Source of the DNA: Schistocerca nitens
Lineage: Eukaryota > Arthropoda > Insecta > Orthoptera > Acrididae
Length of the DNA: 64,000 nt
Assembly (NCBI RefSeq): GCF_023898315.1
Contig: NC_064622.1
Coordinates: 78,192,387-78,256,386 of the forward strand
Reading direction: 5' to 3'
The translations under genes were made by a program, and so were the position numbers. Positions 21,816 to 33,140 of the stretch are shown piece by piece. The notes under the pieces are model-generated. The model saw only the letters and a list, made by a program, of their open reading frames with translations. It did no database searches and was not told the origin of the DNA. How positions within the stretch are numbered: the first letter of the stretch is position 1; each line of letters opens with the position of its first letter.

Positions 21816-24800
21816 TTAGCTTCTCTTACCCGTGATGTTCCAGCTACGTGGAGGGTCGTGGAACGCACTCCACAAAAAATTGGACAAATATTGGCGATAC
21901 TTTGGGTTACGGAGGATCTTGCAATGTCGTTCCTGCAAATAGTTCCAAAAGTCTAAAGTGTCCTTAGTGCCGTCTTGAAACAAATAATGCACTGCATGTC
22001 CACGAAGCCATGTCATTGCATTAGTTTTAGTGCGTGGGTAATACGTCTCATCCGGGAATAAGATAGTCTTGGGGTCGATATGATTCGGCGTTACCCGAAG
22101 GAAGTATGCTGACATTTGCCTCACTAAGTGCCACACTGCCGTAGACTCGCCACAGCTAAGACGGTGTTCATCGTCGTCTTGAACGCCACAGTTCGTGCAC
22201 GTGGGTGAGTCTACCATGTGGATCGCGTGTAGCCTTGATCTGGTCACCTGCTTACCGTTGACAGTGATATACCACATCGCCGTGACGTCAGTGTCCAGTG
22301 TTACGTGGTGAAGTGTCCTCCACACTACTCGCCAGTTGACGGTCGGGTGCTTCCTCTCCACGACGTTATCGGGTCGTCCACGTTGCAGGACCCTATAAAC
22401 CGTCTTTGCCGTCGCCAGTTGAGTCGCTGGTAAGGCAAGTCGAACGTAACTGAGTTCGAGGTAAAAGACACCGATGTAGAAGAGCGAGGAGGGGACGTGG
22501 TGTATCGGCACAGGCGGCAACAGGGAGGGCGGTGCTAGTTCTTCTATTAACAAACTGGTCAGACTGTCCGGACGGCGGTGCCATAGTTTGACTAATGTGC
22601 TCACAAATAGGGCGACCGCTCTGTCATAAACGTGATGAAGGCCAAGCCCTCCCCGATCCGGGGGAAGGGTGAGTCTCATATTTGATCTTGAAAAGCATTC
22701 CTGAACTCACGAAGGACCCAAAAACCGCAAGTATACGGCGAGCTAACATCACCGGTATAGGTAATATCTGGGCGATGTGCGGAATGCGTGACGCTAAATG
22801 TGTGTTAACATAATGGGTCCTTTGGACGATGTCCAGGGCTCGTAGGCGGTTGTTGGCAATTCCAGTCCGAACATTTCGTAAAAGCCGTCGAAAGTTGTGA
22901 GCAGCGGTCCGTCGTATATCGTCTGTAAAGTCAATGCCGAGACATTTCAAACTATCTCTGAGCTGTAAGGGGGTGACACTGTTCTCAGACAATCCGACCC
23001 CGATGTTCATCGCCACCGATTTTGCGACGTTGATACGACTACCAGTGGCCATGCCATATTTCGTTATCCAATTTAGTGCGCTAGCGGTGTCGTCACCGTT
23101 GCGGATGACAATCACCAGGTCGTCAGCGTACGCTTTACATCGGAAAGTGTGGCCTCGTAACGTCATACCCGTTAGTCGTTGGCGCAGGCCGCAGAGGAGA
23201 GTTTCCATGGCCACAGCGTAAAGTAAAGAGGACAGAGGGCAGCCTTGTCGTATCGATCGAGAAATGGTGAGGGGCTGCGTAGGTCGGCCGTTGACGATCA
23301 CCTTGGACGTCGCGCCACGGAGTAGTCGCATGACGACAGTGACGAATGGCTGTGGATACCGCATATGTTGGAACACCGCTTCCAAGTAGTCGTGCTCCAC
23401 TCGGTCGAAAGCTTGACTAAAATCGATTGCCGCCAGTGCACCCTTCAGACGACATGCCCTCGCCAGTGAGATCAAGTTACGATATTCACTGAGTGCTGTT
23501 TGAATATTATTGTCGCCTCCTAATGACGTTTGATCGGGTGAGATAACATTTCGTAGGGTCTGGCGTATCCGCGCCGCCAACAGTCGAGAAAAGATCTTTA
23601 AGTCACAGTTCAATAGCGTCAACGGGCGGTAGTCCTGCAGTCGTGAGCCACCGGACAGTATGTGAATAGGAATAATCATCCCTTCCACAAGGGCCGCCGG
23701 GAGCGGCACGTCCGGAGATAGAAGTTCGCGACTGATGTCCGTCCATCGGGAGGCTAATAAATATTGGAAAGTCCGGTAAAATTCCAAGAGGAGGCCATCA
23801 GGTCCCGGAGACTTGTTGACAGCTCCTTTTCTAATGGCGTCGATCACTTCTTCTTCTGTAATTTCGTCCATCAAGGCCGCTTCCATTGCCGGGGTGACGG
23901 TGCCGTAAATCGTCTGAGAGACGTCCTCCAGTGCTGTCGGATCAGGGGTCTGAGCGGAATAGAGTTGGGAATAATGATTGTAGAACGCTGTGTTTATGTC
24001 TTGTTGCGTGGTGAGGCGACGACCGTCCTCCGTGTCGATGAAGCGTGTCAGCGCTCGTTGGCGTCGTTTACTTTCACGAAGGACGTGGAACATTGACGGG
24101 CGTTCGCTCGGTATCCGATCCTGCGTCCTCGAGCGGATGACTACCCCCTCTAGGTGGCGTCGCACATGAGCGAGGATCTGAGCCTTAGCACGGTGGACCG
24201 CCGTTTGTCGTTCGGGAGACGGCGCCATAGCATCGCAGTCGCGCAGGACTTGGAAGTAAAAGTCGAGTGTATGTCTTCGTCAAGTAGCGTGGTCACGACC
24301 GTAGGTTATCAACGTTCGCCTCAGTGCCGGTTTGGCGCAGTCCAACCACCAGCGGATCGTTGTGGGATATGCACGGAGGCGATTTTCACACGAATGTCAC
24401 GTATCCTCAACGGCTTGGCGGCAATCCGGGTACGACAGGTGAGCGATGTTTAATTTCCACGGGCTGCGGCATCTCCACACTTGTTGTCACCGCAGGGTGA
24501 TGGCACAGATATGAACCGACTGGTCCGAGAAAGCTGCAGGTCACAGTTCCGCATCCTGTGTCCCAGTGGAAAAAGAGAGCGTGAGACATAAACCCGGTCG
24601 GTGCGACTGGAAGAGTGACTCGTGAAGTGTGTGAATCCCGGTCGGTGGCCGTGAAGAAGTTCCCAAGTGTCCACCACCTTCATGTCTCGGATTAGGGTCT
24701 CGAGTTCCAGGCAAGGATTATGTCATGGGAGTTGGTCTCGGGGCGCCAGTACGCAATTGTAGTCACCTCCAAACACCAGATGGTCGTGGCGGCCTTGGAA

Positions 24801-25196
24801 GAGCGGGGCGACGTCTTCCGCAAAGAATCGTGAACGTTCGCGACGTTTTTCCGTCCCGGAAGGTGCGTAGATATTGATAAGGCGGACACCCAGTACTGTG
24901 AGTGCCATTCCTCTTGCCCGAGGCAGAAACAGGATATCGTCCGCCACTATCCCTTCCCGAAGAAGTACAGCGACACCGCTGCCTGTTGGGGAAGCTGGAG
25001 AGACGCAAGCATCGTAACCGTACATGCCTGGGAAGTAGTCGACGTACACTTCCTGGAGAAGGGCTATATCGATGGAAGCAGAGTTCAACATACCCTGAAG
25101 CAAGGATAACTTAGCGCGCGTCCGTATAGTGTTGATGTTTATAGTTGCAATGCGATAAGTTTGAGGTCTATCCATAGCACCCGTGTTGGCCATCAA
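21816..25196 (-). pseudogene. LINE ORF2 (APE endonuclease, reverse transcriptase), frameshifted
   Basis: The endonuclease part (25196-24723) has the N-terminal ININTIRTRAK and LLQEVYVDYFP motifs, then a TGA in frame at about 24723. The reading resumes in the same frame to about 24450. The RT proper (24228-22624, 534 codons) has DYRPLTLLNCDLK, the first catalytic Asp in AAIDFSQAFDRV, QGCPLSSLLYA and the catalytic CKAYADDLVIV. A frameshift near 22679 leads to the C-terminal region (22679-21816) with a CTNCG...H zinc-type motif. The enzyme nicks target DNA and primes cDNA from the nick. At least two frameshifts and one stop inactivate it. Confidence 0.82.
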
Positions 25197-25243
25197 TACC
25201 CCTGTAAGGCTGTCTCGTCACTGTAACTGACGGCGGGAAAGGA

Positions 25244-26535
25244 TCAACACTGGTGGGGTAAATTTCCCCCCGTGTCGTCCGACACGATGGGCAAGGAGTT
25301 TTCCTCACAGTCGTCCGCCCAGTCGCCATGAAATACCATCGGCTGTTGGTGGCTGTCAGTGGCTGCTGCGGCACTCGGCGCTGACTCCATCGGCTCTGCT
25401 GACTGGGAATCGGCAGCGGCTGTCTGCTTGTGATCCTGCTGTTCTGTGGGGTCGGAGGGGCTGAAGCCGTCACCATGGCGATCTGTTGAGTTTGATGTTA
25501 CAGAGGCCTCTGTACCGCCGGTACCGTCGTCGGAATTTCCACAGTCCATGTCAGACGATCGCTGCAAACACTCGTCCGATGGAGCACGCCGCCGTCTCTT
25601 GTGTTTTCGCGGGGAACGCTGTTTACGGACGTGTGTTTCAGTATCTGAATGTGGGTGGATTTCTTCAGCTGCTCCGGTGTCTGGAAGAAAAGCCGCTGTC
25701 GGCGCAACCTGTGGGTCAATGTCCATCCTGGCATCCACGACTTCTTGCAAGGTCGGTCGATGATTATCTTCAGGTGGGGGCGCCGTTGTAGAGGCCGGAT
25801 CCTGTACTGCAGAAGCCATCATGGTCTCGCTATCGGGTGCGGCTATCGGACTAATGTGGTCAGCATCGGAAAGGGTTGCTGCCTGTGCAACTTCGGCGTA
25901 TTTGAGAGGAAGGGTCGTCACCGTAGAAGAAGTCACAGATTCACCTGTCGGGATTTGAGTAAGCCGTCGTCGGAGACAATCCGACCGGACGTGCCCTTCT
26001 TGGCCACAACCAGAGCAAGTGCGTGGCTGACCGTCATACATAATGATCGCCCTACATCCTCCGATGACAAGATATGACTGAACATGTTTGGTCAGTTCAA
26101 TTTTAATCTGTCTTACTCCGTTAAGAACGGGGTACGTTGTAAAGGTGGTCCATTTTTCGGCCATATGGCTGATCGCTCTGCCGTAGGGCTGGAAAGCCGC
26201 GGTGACTACGTCCGGTGGTACTTCGAAAGGGAGTTCGAAGACGCGTATCGTACGGAGGCCAAGCCCCGCGTGATCGATAGAGACCGCCCCAATATGGCCA
26301 TCAGAATGTTTGAATTTAAGATCGTTCGCATGTGCGCGCACGATTCTGTTGCACACCTCGTTACGTACTAGCTTGACGTAGACAACACTGCTCGTGATAG
26401 ATGGATACCAATTATGTCTCGCGGTTCGATGTTAACGTCGTCACGTAGAAAACGTTCCACTTCAAAAGCTCGCGGTCGTGCATGATCGGGTTGAAAACTG
26501 ATCTTGATGGTGGTTTGTCTGTATGAATGTGCCAT
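25244..26535 (-). pseudogene. LINE ORF1 (gag-like, RRM-like region plus CCHC knuckle)
   Basis: The intact stretch is 370 codons (25244-26356). The probable start is an ATG at 26535, joined by one frameshift near 26385. The N-terminal third (FELPFEVPPDVVTAAFQPYG) resembles the RRM-like ORF1 domain of Tx1-type LINEs. A zinc knuckle, CSGCGQEGHVRSDC, follows at about residue 114 of the intact stretch. The C-terminal half is acidic and low-complexity, with a short basic cluster (KQRSPRKHKRRRRAP). ORF1 proteins bind the element RNA. No function beyond the retrotransposon is suggested. Confidence 0.75.
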
Positions 26536-26688
26536 GTTGCGTCGGTAGTGATGGACTCTAAACTAGCGACAACGCAGTAGTAAACGACTACGGGCACTCG
26601 CGACCGCGCGGACGGGACGTAAACAAGACGTCCTCGCCGCAGCGGTGAGGAAAGCAGACTGCGCCGCTAGTGCACCACTGCCAACATA

Positions 26689-28236
26689 CAGGGTGTTACA
26701 AAAATGACCGGTATATTTGAAACGGCAATAAAAACTAAACGAGCAGCGATAGAAATACACCGTTTGTTGCAATATGCTTGGGACAACAGTACATTTTCAG
26801 GCAGACAAACTTTCGAAATGACAGTAGTTACAATTTTCAATAACAGATGGCGCTGCGGTCTGGGAAACTCTATAGTACGATATTTTCCACATATCCACCA
26901 TGCGTAGCAATAATATGGCGTAGTCTCTGAATGAAATTACCCGAAACCTTTGACAACGTGTCTGGCGGAATGGCTTCACATGCAGATGAGATGTACTGCT
27001 TCAGCTGTTCAATTGTTTCTGGATTCTGGCGGTACACCTGGTCTTTCAAGTGTCCCCACAGAAAGACGTCACAGGGGTTCATGTCTGGCGAATAGGGAGG
27101 CCAATCCACGCCGCCTCCTGTATGTTTCGGATAGCCCAAAGCAATCACACGATCATCGAAATATTCATTCAGGAAATTAAAGACGTCGGCCGTGCGATGT
27201 GGCCGGGCACCATCTTGCATAACCCACGAGGTGTTCGCAGTGTCGTCTAAGGCAGTTTGTACCGCCACAAATTCACGAAGAATGTCCAGATAGCGTGATG
27301 CAGTAATCGTTTCGGATCTGAAAAATGGGCCAATGATTCCTTTGGAAGAAATGGCGGCCCAGACCAGTACTTTTTGAGGATGCAGGGACGATGGGACTGC
27401 AACATGGGGCTTTTCGGTTCCCCATATGCGCCGGTTCTGTTTATTGACGAAGCTGTCCAGGTAAAAATAAACTTCGTCAGTAAACCAAATGCTGCCCACA
27501 TGCATCTCACCGTCATCAATCCTGTGCACTATGTCGTTAGCGAATGTCTCTCGTGCAGCAATGGTAGCGGCGCAGAGGGGTTGCCGCGTTTGAATTTTGT
27601 ATGGATAGAGGTGTAAACTCTGGCGCATGAGACGATACGTGGACGTTGGCGTCATTTGGACCGCAGCTGCAACACGGCGAACGGAAACCCGAGGCCGCTG
27701 TTGGATCACCTGCTGCACTAGCTGCGCGTTGCCCTCTGTGGTTGCCGTACGCGGTCGCCCTACCTTTCCAGCACGTTCATCCGTCACGTTCCCAGTCCGT
27801 TGAAATTTTTCAAACAGATCCTTTATTGTATCGCTTTTCGGTCCTTTGGTTACATTAAACCTCCGTTGAAAACTTCGTCTTGTTGCAACAACACTGTGTT
27901 CTAGGCGGTGGAATTCCAACACCAGAAAAATCCTCTGTTCTAAGGAATAAACCATGTTGTCTATAGCACATTTGCACGTTGTGAACAGCACACGCTTACA
28001 GCAGAAAGACGACGTACAGAATGGCGCACCCACAGACTGCGTTGTCTTCTATATCTTTCACATCACTTGCAGCGCCATCTGTTGTTGAAAATTGTAACTA
28101 CTGTAATTTCGAAAGTTTGTCTGCCTGAAAATGTACTGTTGTCCCAAGCATATTGCAACAAACGGTGTATTTCTATCGCTGCTCGTTTAGTTTTTATTGC
28201 CGTTTCAAATATACCGGTCATTTTTGAAACACCCTG
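26689..28236 (-). mobile_element. Mariner-related transposon, complete, ~170-bp TIRs
   Basis: The ends read CAGGGTGTTACAAAAATGACC on the left and, inward from the right, CAGGGTGTTTCAAAAATGACC. The two arms stay nearly identical for about 170 bp, with few mismatches. TA flanks both sides (26687-26688 and 28237-28238). The transposase (minus strand) is uninterrupted. Identical long arms plus an open transposase suggest recent, possibly current, activity. Confidence 0.92.
26870..27955 (-). CDS. Mariner-family transposase, intact
   Basis: The open frame runs 387 codons from 28033. I prefer the ATG at 27953-27955 (start MVYSLEQRIFLVLEFHRLE), the usual beginning for this group, giving about 361 residues. 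The N-terminus is a DUF4817-like helix-turn-helix region; a second DNA-binding segment follows (RPRVSVRRVAAAVQMTPTS). The catalytic residues are Asp in WFTDEVYF, Asp in VMQDGARPH and a third Asp in SPDMNPCDVFLWG. I count 47 residues between the second and third Asp, more than the 41 of rosa-type enzymes, because of an insertion around YPKHTGGGVDW. No stop or frameshift was seen. Confidence 0.88.
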   Translation of the reverse strand: MVYSLEQRIFLVLEFHRLEHSVVATRRSFQRRFNVTKGPKSDTIKDLFEKFQRTGNVTDERAGKVGRPRTATTEGNAQLVQQVIQQRPRVSVRRVAAAVQMTPTSTYRLMRQSLHLYPYKIQTRQPLCAATIAARETFANDIVHRIDDGEMHVGSIWFTDEVYFYLDSFVNKQNRRIWGTEKPHVAVPSSLHPQKVLVWAAISSKGIIGPFFRSETITASRYLDILREFVAVQTALDDTANTSWVMQDGARPHRTADVFNFLNEYFDDRVIALGYPKHTGGGVDWPPYSPDMNPCDVFLWGHLKDQVYRQNPETIEQLKQYISSACEAIPPDTLSKVSGNFIQRLRHIIATHGGYVENIVL

Positions 28237-28238
28237 TA

Positions 28239-28904
28239 CATAGCAGTTGTTCAGCTACAGGTTTTGATAAGTGAGTTTGCGTGTATCAAAGTATATAGCA
28301 TATACGGCCGCGTCTTTTGAATGCATGGACTTATATGCTTACATTTTTTTTTACCACCAAGGGACCGTAGACCTTACTACGTGACTTAAATTTGACTTGA
28401 CACCTCTACCTGTTCCTGCGATAAACTGGTCTTAGCCGTCGCTCAGACAGACAGAGAGGCGGACAAATGGACAATAAAGTGATCCTATAAGGTTTCGTTT
28501 CTATCGACTGAGGTATGGGGAAAACACATCATCAGGCTTTTTCAGCGACGCGTTAACATCTTGGATAATAGCGTTATCTGCCGGTACTCTCGTAACTCGT
28601 AATGTTCGTCAGGTGCTCCCTGACGCTGAATCCGTGATTCGGCCTCAGGGAGCACCTGATGAAGATTAAGAGTTATGCGATCGCAATATCGTGCAAGTAC
28701 GACGTGATTTACAGGCAGAAAATTCCATTTTCCAAGATATATATCGCTTATTTTTCAGTGTGACGGTATTCTGATGTGTAGTTCCGAAAAAGATAGACTG
28801 GTTCTTACGCAACCAGGGAGATCTGAAGTAGTCATGCGGTAAAAATGTGCGGCTAAGACTGAAAAATAAACGATATATAACTTGTTTTGGCTTTAGTGAA
28901 CATC
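28239..28904. other. No gene recognised; contains one strong hairpin
   Basis: No coding motif was found. The hairpin at 28588-28681 is listed separately. Confidence 0.45.
28588..28681. repeat. Strong hairpin with 15-bp perfect core stem
   Basis: The core TCAGGTGCTCCCTGA (28609-28623) pairs perfectly with TCAGGGAGCACCTGA (28645-28659). The loop carries a second inner stem, GAATC...GATTC. The stem extends outward with mismatches (GTAACTC.TAAT.TTC). The total is about 90 nt with one dominant fold. Confidence 0.8.
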
Positions 28905-29100
28905 AGTTGTTGACGCAACACGAATCATTTTTTGCCTCTAAGGTCTGGGAAGAAGCAATATGTACCCCTTCAACTGGCAGAAGCGTCCACAGGTTGAACA
29001 ACAGGGGAGAAAGTCTGTATCCCTGCTTTGGGCCTTTTTTATCAATAACGACTCTTAAAAGAAGGCCGTATTGTCGAATAGACAGGCTGTGTGTCATTCC
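28905..29100 (-). pseudogene. RTE-like RT relic
   Basis: The minus-strand reading KQGYRLSPLLFNLW matches the RT motif around QGCSLSPMLFNLY of the RTE element at 62177. Surrounding codons fit loosely. Only about 60 codons remain. Confidence 0.5.
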
Positions 29101-29752
29101 AGGGTGTGGTAGGAGGCCAGGTGAAGCTTCTACGAGCCACCGAGAAAGGGGTTACGGGAAAGCCCGCAGGCTGCACTTAGGCATTGTGCGGGCCGACTGT
29201 ATGTGTCCCGGATAGTATGCAGATCAGGGAAGATGCGCGCCGAGCTTCGGGCTTCCCACGTACCAGCTGCCTTCCTCGTCTACGGGCTCGCGCGCGCCTG
29301 GACGCGGCACAGGTAGGCCCGGCGCGCCGAGGTTTATCGGCGACCGTTGGGAAGACGCGCCTGTTTTCGCTTCCGCTTCGGAAGGGGGCGCGGCCTGATT
29401 TGAATCACAAACCTGCGGCAGGCGAACGGCGGGGTTTGGCAGGTTGGCGTCGCGTCCGCCCGAGGCCGCAGAATCCGGGGTGACAGCCGCGCAATCCGAG
29501 ACCAGCGCCTCGGTGGAGTGTTGACGGGACGGCACAATGCGCGTGGAGTGTCTACTGGCTGTCGGCTGGCGCCCCATCTCACTGCGTGTACTGCGTGTAA
29601 GCACTCCAATCGGCAACACACCGTGGAGCGCGACAATGTAATATGGTTATCAACTGACACTTTCTTCTTCCCCTCTCCGACTGTGGACATTCTCTATATA
29701 CAAGGTGATTCACGTAAAACATGCAGCCCTTCTATTTTGAGAACGGTTAGAG
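29101..29752. other. No gene recognised; GC-rich pocket 29250-29560
   Basis: A roughly 300-bp GC- and CpG-rich pocket stands out against the AT-rich surroundings. Overlapping open frames on both strands have no recognised motif. Confidence 0.35.
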
Positions 29753-30136
29753 TGAAACGTCCCCTTAGAAAAATTAGTGAATTACTGTGCTGGTAAACCC
29801 CTTACGTTATTTGATTTTCAAACAGCTGAGCAACACTAAACGTACTCAGACATTTCTCTCTTTACTTATTCTGATCAACACTAAACTGACACACAATATT
29901 TTTAGCGCAACGCAATCTGACTTTCAATAATCCCTACAAAAGACTGGCCCTGACTAACAATAGCCTATAACTTTCATGAATCACTTACCTCACAAAAATC
30001 TTCGTTACACGAAATCCTGCAATACATGGAGCGCCAATACTGCCAGCTAAATAAAATATTCTGACTACTGAAGGCACTTAACTACTGATAGGCATACTTA
30101 GCAAACAATGTATTTACCTTAATAATGTTCAAAAGT

Positions 30137-30187
<51 letters not shown>

Positions 30188-30365
30188 GGCTCATCTCCAA
30201 CTGCGCAACGCTACACGCTGTTAACAGCCAACTCCCCAACACTACAATAGCAAACTCCAACAATGCAAACCAGCCATAGACTGCACGCAGCACAGTCAGT
30301 GAGTGATTTTCATACAGAGCGCTAGGTGACATTACCAACATAAAAACCTAAACTGCCTACTTACA
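29753..30365 (+). mobile_element. Probable solo LTR (~613 bp)
   Basis: The segment starts TGAAACGTCCCCTTAG and ends CTACTTACA, so it has TG...CA termini. It is flanked by a 4-bp AGAG direct repeat (29749-29752, 30366-30369). It has no coding capacity. I recall this sequence as a common locust repeat, but cannot confirm it. An (AT)n microsatellite (30139-30184) lies within it. It could also be part of a non-LTR or DNA element. Confidence 0.5.
30139..30184. repeat. (AT)n microsatellite
   Basis: An uninterrupted AT dinucleotide run of about 23 units, between CAAAAGTCATC and GGCGGCTC. Confidence 0.95.
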
Positions 30366-30510
30366 AGAGATATCGAAACGAGGTTCATGCTGACTAATAG
30401 CAGGCCGAAGAGCGCGTAATCATGTTGGCGGTTAATACCCACATATACTCTATGACAAATAATATACGACCCACCACGAAGGAATTATACGAGTGGGACG
30501 GAAATCGGTA

Positions 30511-30733
30511 GGTGTAATATAGCCAGCCGTTGTGACCGAGAGGTTCTAGGCGCTTCAGAGTGGAACAGCGCGACCGCTACGGTCGCAGGTTCGAATCCTG
30601 TCTCGGGCATGGATGTGTGTGACGTCCTTAGGTTAGTTAGGTTCAAGTAGTTCTAAGTTCTAGGGGACTGATGACCTCAGATGTTAAGTCCCATAGTGCT
30701 CAGAGCCATTTGAACCGTTTTTGGTGTAATATA
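30511..30733 (+). mobile_element. SINE family A with TSD
   Basis: The body is 30522-30722, a complete copy with a tRNA-like head (GTGACCGAGAGG; GGTTCGAATCC) and a full tail. A perfect 11-bp TSD GGTGTAATATA lies at 30511-30521 and 30723-30733. Confidence 0.92.
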
Positions 30734-30789
30734 CGTGTACAGCAAACAAATGATTACAGTTTCGGAAAAACTGGATGATTTATTCAAGA

Positions 30790-31670
30790 GAAAGAGCTTC
30801 ACAGATTAAGCAAGTCAATAATGTGTTGGTCCACCACTGGATCGTATGCAAGCAGTTATCCGGGTTGGTACAGACTGATGGAGTTGCTGGATGTCCTCCT
30901 GAGTGGTACCTTGCCAATGTCTGTCCAACTGGCGCAGTAGATCTTCAAAATCCCGAGCTGACCCTGATCATAATGCTGCAAAGGTTCTCAGTTGGGGACA
31001 GATCCGGCGGTCTTGCTGGCCAAGGTGGGTTTTGGCAAGCACGGAGACAAGCGGTAGAAACTCTCGCCGATTGTGCGGGCGGGCATCATCTTGCTGGAAG
31101 TAAGCCCAGGACGGCCTGCCACGAAGGGAAACAGTGCAAGGTGTAGAATATCGTCGGCATAGCGCTGTGCTGTACGGGTGCCGCGAATGACAACCAAAGG
31201 GTTCCTGCTGTGAAATGGCATCCCAGACCATCACTCGTGGTTGTCGGACCGTATGGTGGGCGACAGTCAGGTTGGTATCTCACTGCAGTCTGGGGCTTCT
31301 CCGTACTCGTCTTCACTGGTCATTGGGGCTCAGTTCGAAGACATGCCTAAGTCAATGAGACTGCTGGCTGAATGTGCCCGAGACCACTGCAAAAGAGCAT
31401 GTTGGTGGGCAGAGGTCAACGGTGCAAGGTGCACCGCGAGCTCGATGATGAATCTGGGGCTCTGAGGGGCTCTGCGATAACTGCTCTGTCCTCACGTTGT
31501 GTCGTCTCTCTAGAATCACCGCTTCATTCTTGACATCCTGCTCGGCCGTGGTTCACTCATTCCTGCCAAAATCGTCGAATAGAGGCATCGCTCCTATTCA
31601 AATGTCGAGCGATTTGCCGGTAACTCCATCCGGTTTCTTTGAGCCCAAGCACACACCATCTTTCAAATCC
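30790..31670 (-). pseudogene. Tc1-like transposase relic
   Basis: Minus-strand fragments read FQQDDARPHNRREF (second catalytic Asp) and upstream VWDAISQQEP in overlapping frames, as in the intact Tc1 at 56112-57539. Many frameshifts are present. No TIR was recognised. Confidence 0.7.
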
Positions 31671-31673
31671 TGA

Positions 31674-33140
31674 CATCTACATCAACATCTACATGATTAC
31701 TCTGCAATTCACATTTAAGTGCTTGGCAGAGGGTTCATCGAACCACAATCATACTATCTCTCTACCATTCCACTCCCGAACAGCGCGCGGGAAAAACGAA
31801 CACCTGAACCTTTCTTTTCGAGCTCTGATTTTTCTTATTTTATTTTGATGATCATTCCTACCTATGTAGGTTGGGCTCAATAAAATATTTTCGCATTCGG
31901 AAGAGAAAGTGGGTGACTGAAATTTCGTAAATAGATCTCGCCGCGACGAAAAACGTCTTTGCTTTAATGACTTCCATCCCAACTCGCGTATCATATCTGC
32001 CACACTCTCTCCACTATTACGTGATAATACAAAACGAGCTGCCCTTTTTTGCATCCTTTCGATATCCTCCGTCAATCCCACCTGGTAAGGATCCCACACC
32101 GCGCAGCAATATTCTAACAGAGGACGAGGAGTGTAGTGTAAACTGTCTCTTCAGTGGACTTGTTGCATCTTCTAACTGTCCTGCCAATGAAACGCAACCT
32201 TTGGCTCGCCGTCCCCACGATATTATCTATGTGGTCTTTCCAACTGAATTTGTTCGTAATTTTAACACCCAGGTACTTAGTTGAATTGACAGCCTTGAGA
32301 ATTGTACTATTTATCGAGTAATCGAATTCCAACGGATTTCTTTTGGAACTCATGTGGATCACCTCACACTTTTCGTTATTTAGCGTCAACTGCCACCTGC
32401 CACACCATACAGCAATCTTTTCTAAATCGCTTTGCAACTGATGCTGCGAACAGCCTAAGAGAAATGCTCAGATTGTCACCGAGGTCATTTATATAGATCA
32501 GGAACAGCAGAGGTCCCAGGACGCTTCCCTGGGGAACACCTAATATCACTTCAGTTTTACTCGATGATTTGCCGTCTATTACTACGAACTGCGACCTTCC
32601 TGACAGGAAATCACGAATCCAGTCGCACAACTGAGACGATACGCCATAGGCCCGCAGCTTGATTAGAAGTCGCTTGTGAGGAACGGTGTCAAAAGCCTTC
32701 CGGAAATCCAGAAACACGGAATCAACCTGAGATCCCCTGTCGATCGCGGCCATTACTTCGTGCGAATAAAGACCTAGCTGCGTTGCACAAGAACGATTGT
32801 TTCTGAAACCATGCTGATTACGTATCAATAGATCGTTCCCTCCGAGGTGATTCATAATGTTTGAATACAGTATATGCTCCAAAACCCTACTGCAAACCGA
32901 CGTCAATGATATAGGTCTGTAGTTCGATGGATTACTGCTACTACCCTTCTTAAACACTGATGCGACCTGAGCAATTTTCCAATCTGTAGGCACAGATCTA
33001 TCGGTGAGCGAGCGGTTGTATATGATTGCTAAGTAGGGAGCTATTGTATCAGCATAATCTGAAAGGAACCTAATCGGTATACAATCTGGACCTGAAGACT
33101 TGCCCGTATCAAGCGATTTGAGTTGCTTCGCGTATATTAG
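31674..33140 (-). pseudogene. CR1/Jockey-like LINE, 5'-truncated, RT catalytic block deleted
   Basis: The minus-strand RT segment 32993-32376 has NYRPISLTSVCSRVLEHI, the catalytic VFLDFRKAFDTVPH and GVPQGSVLGPLLF. Where the ADD catalytic box should follow, the sequence jumps from LRLFA to a region normally downstream (AKRF...), so the ADD block is deleted. The C-terminal parts continue at 32437-32114 (YLGVKITNKFSWKDHI) and 32099-31749 (MQKRAARFVLSR; FFPRAVREWN). The 3' end near 31674 carries GTAGATGTTGATG-type repeats. It ends upstream near 33140. Inactive. Confidence 0.82.

Larger units (their letters stand above)
21390..26686 (-). mobile_element. L1/Tx1-like non-LTR retrotransposon, nearly full length, decayed
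   Basis: A minus-strand two-ORF LINE: 5' UTR (~26536-26686), ORF1 (26535-25244), a 47-bp gap, then ORF2 (25196-21816) and a 3' UTR ending in an A-rich tract of AAATAAATAAAT type near 21390-21440. ORF1 with an RRM-like region and a CCHC knuckle, plus ORF2 with an APE endonuclease and an RT of the RPLTLLN...YADD type, point to the L1/Tx1 group; the exact clade is uncertain. Several frameshifts and a stop make it inactive. Its 5' end abuts the mariner-type element at 26689. Confidence 0.82.
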
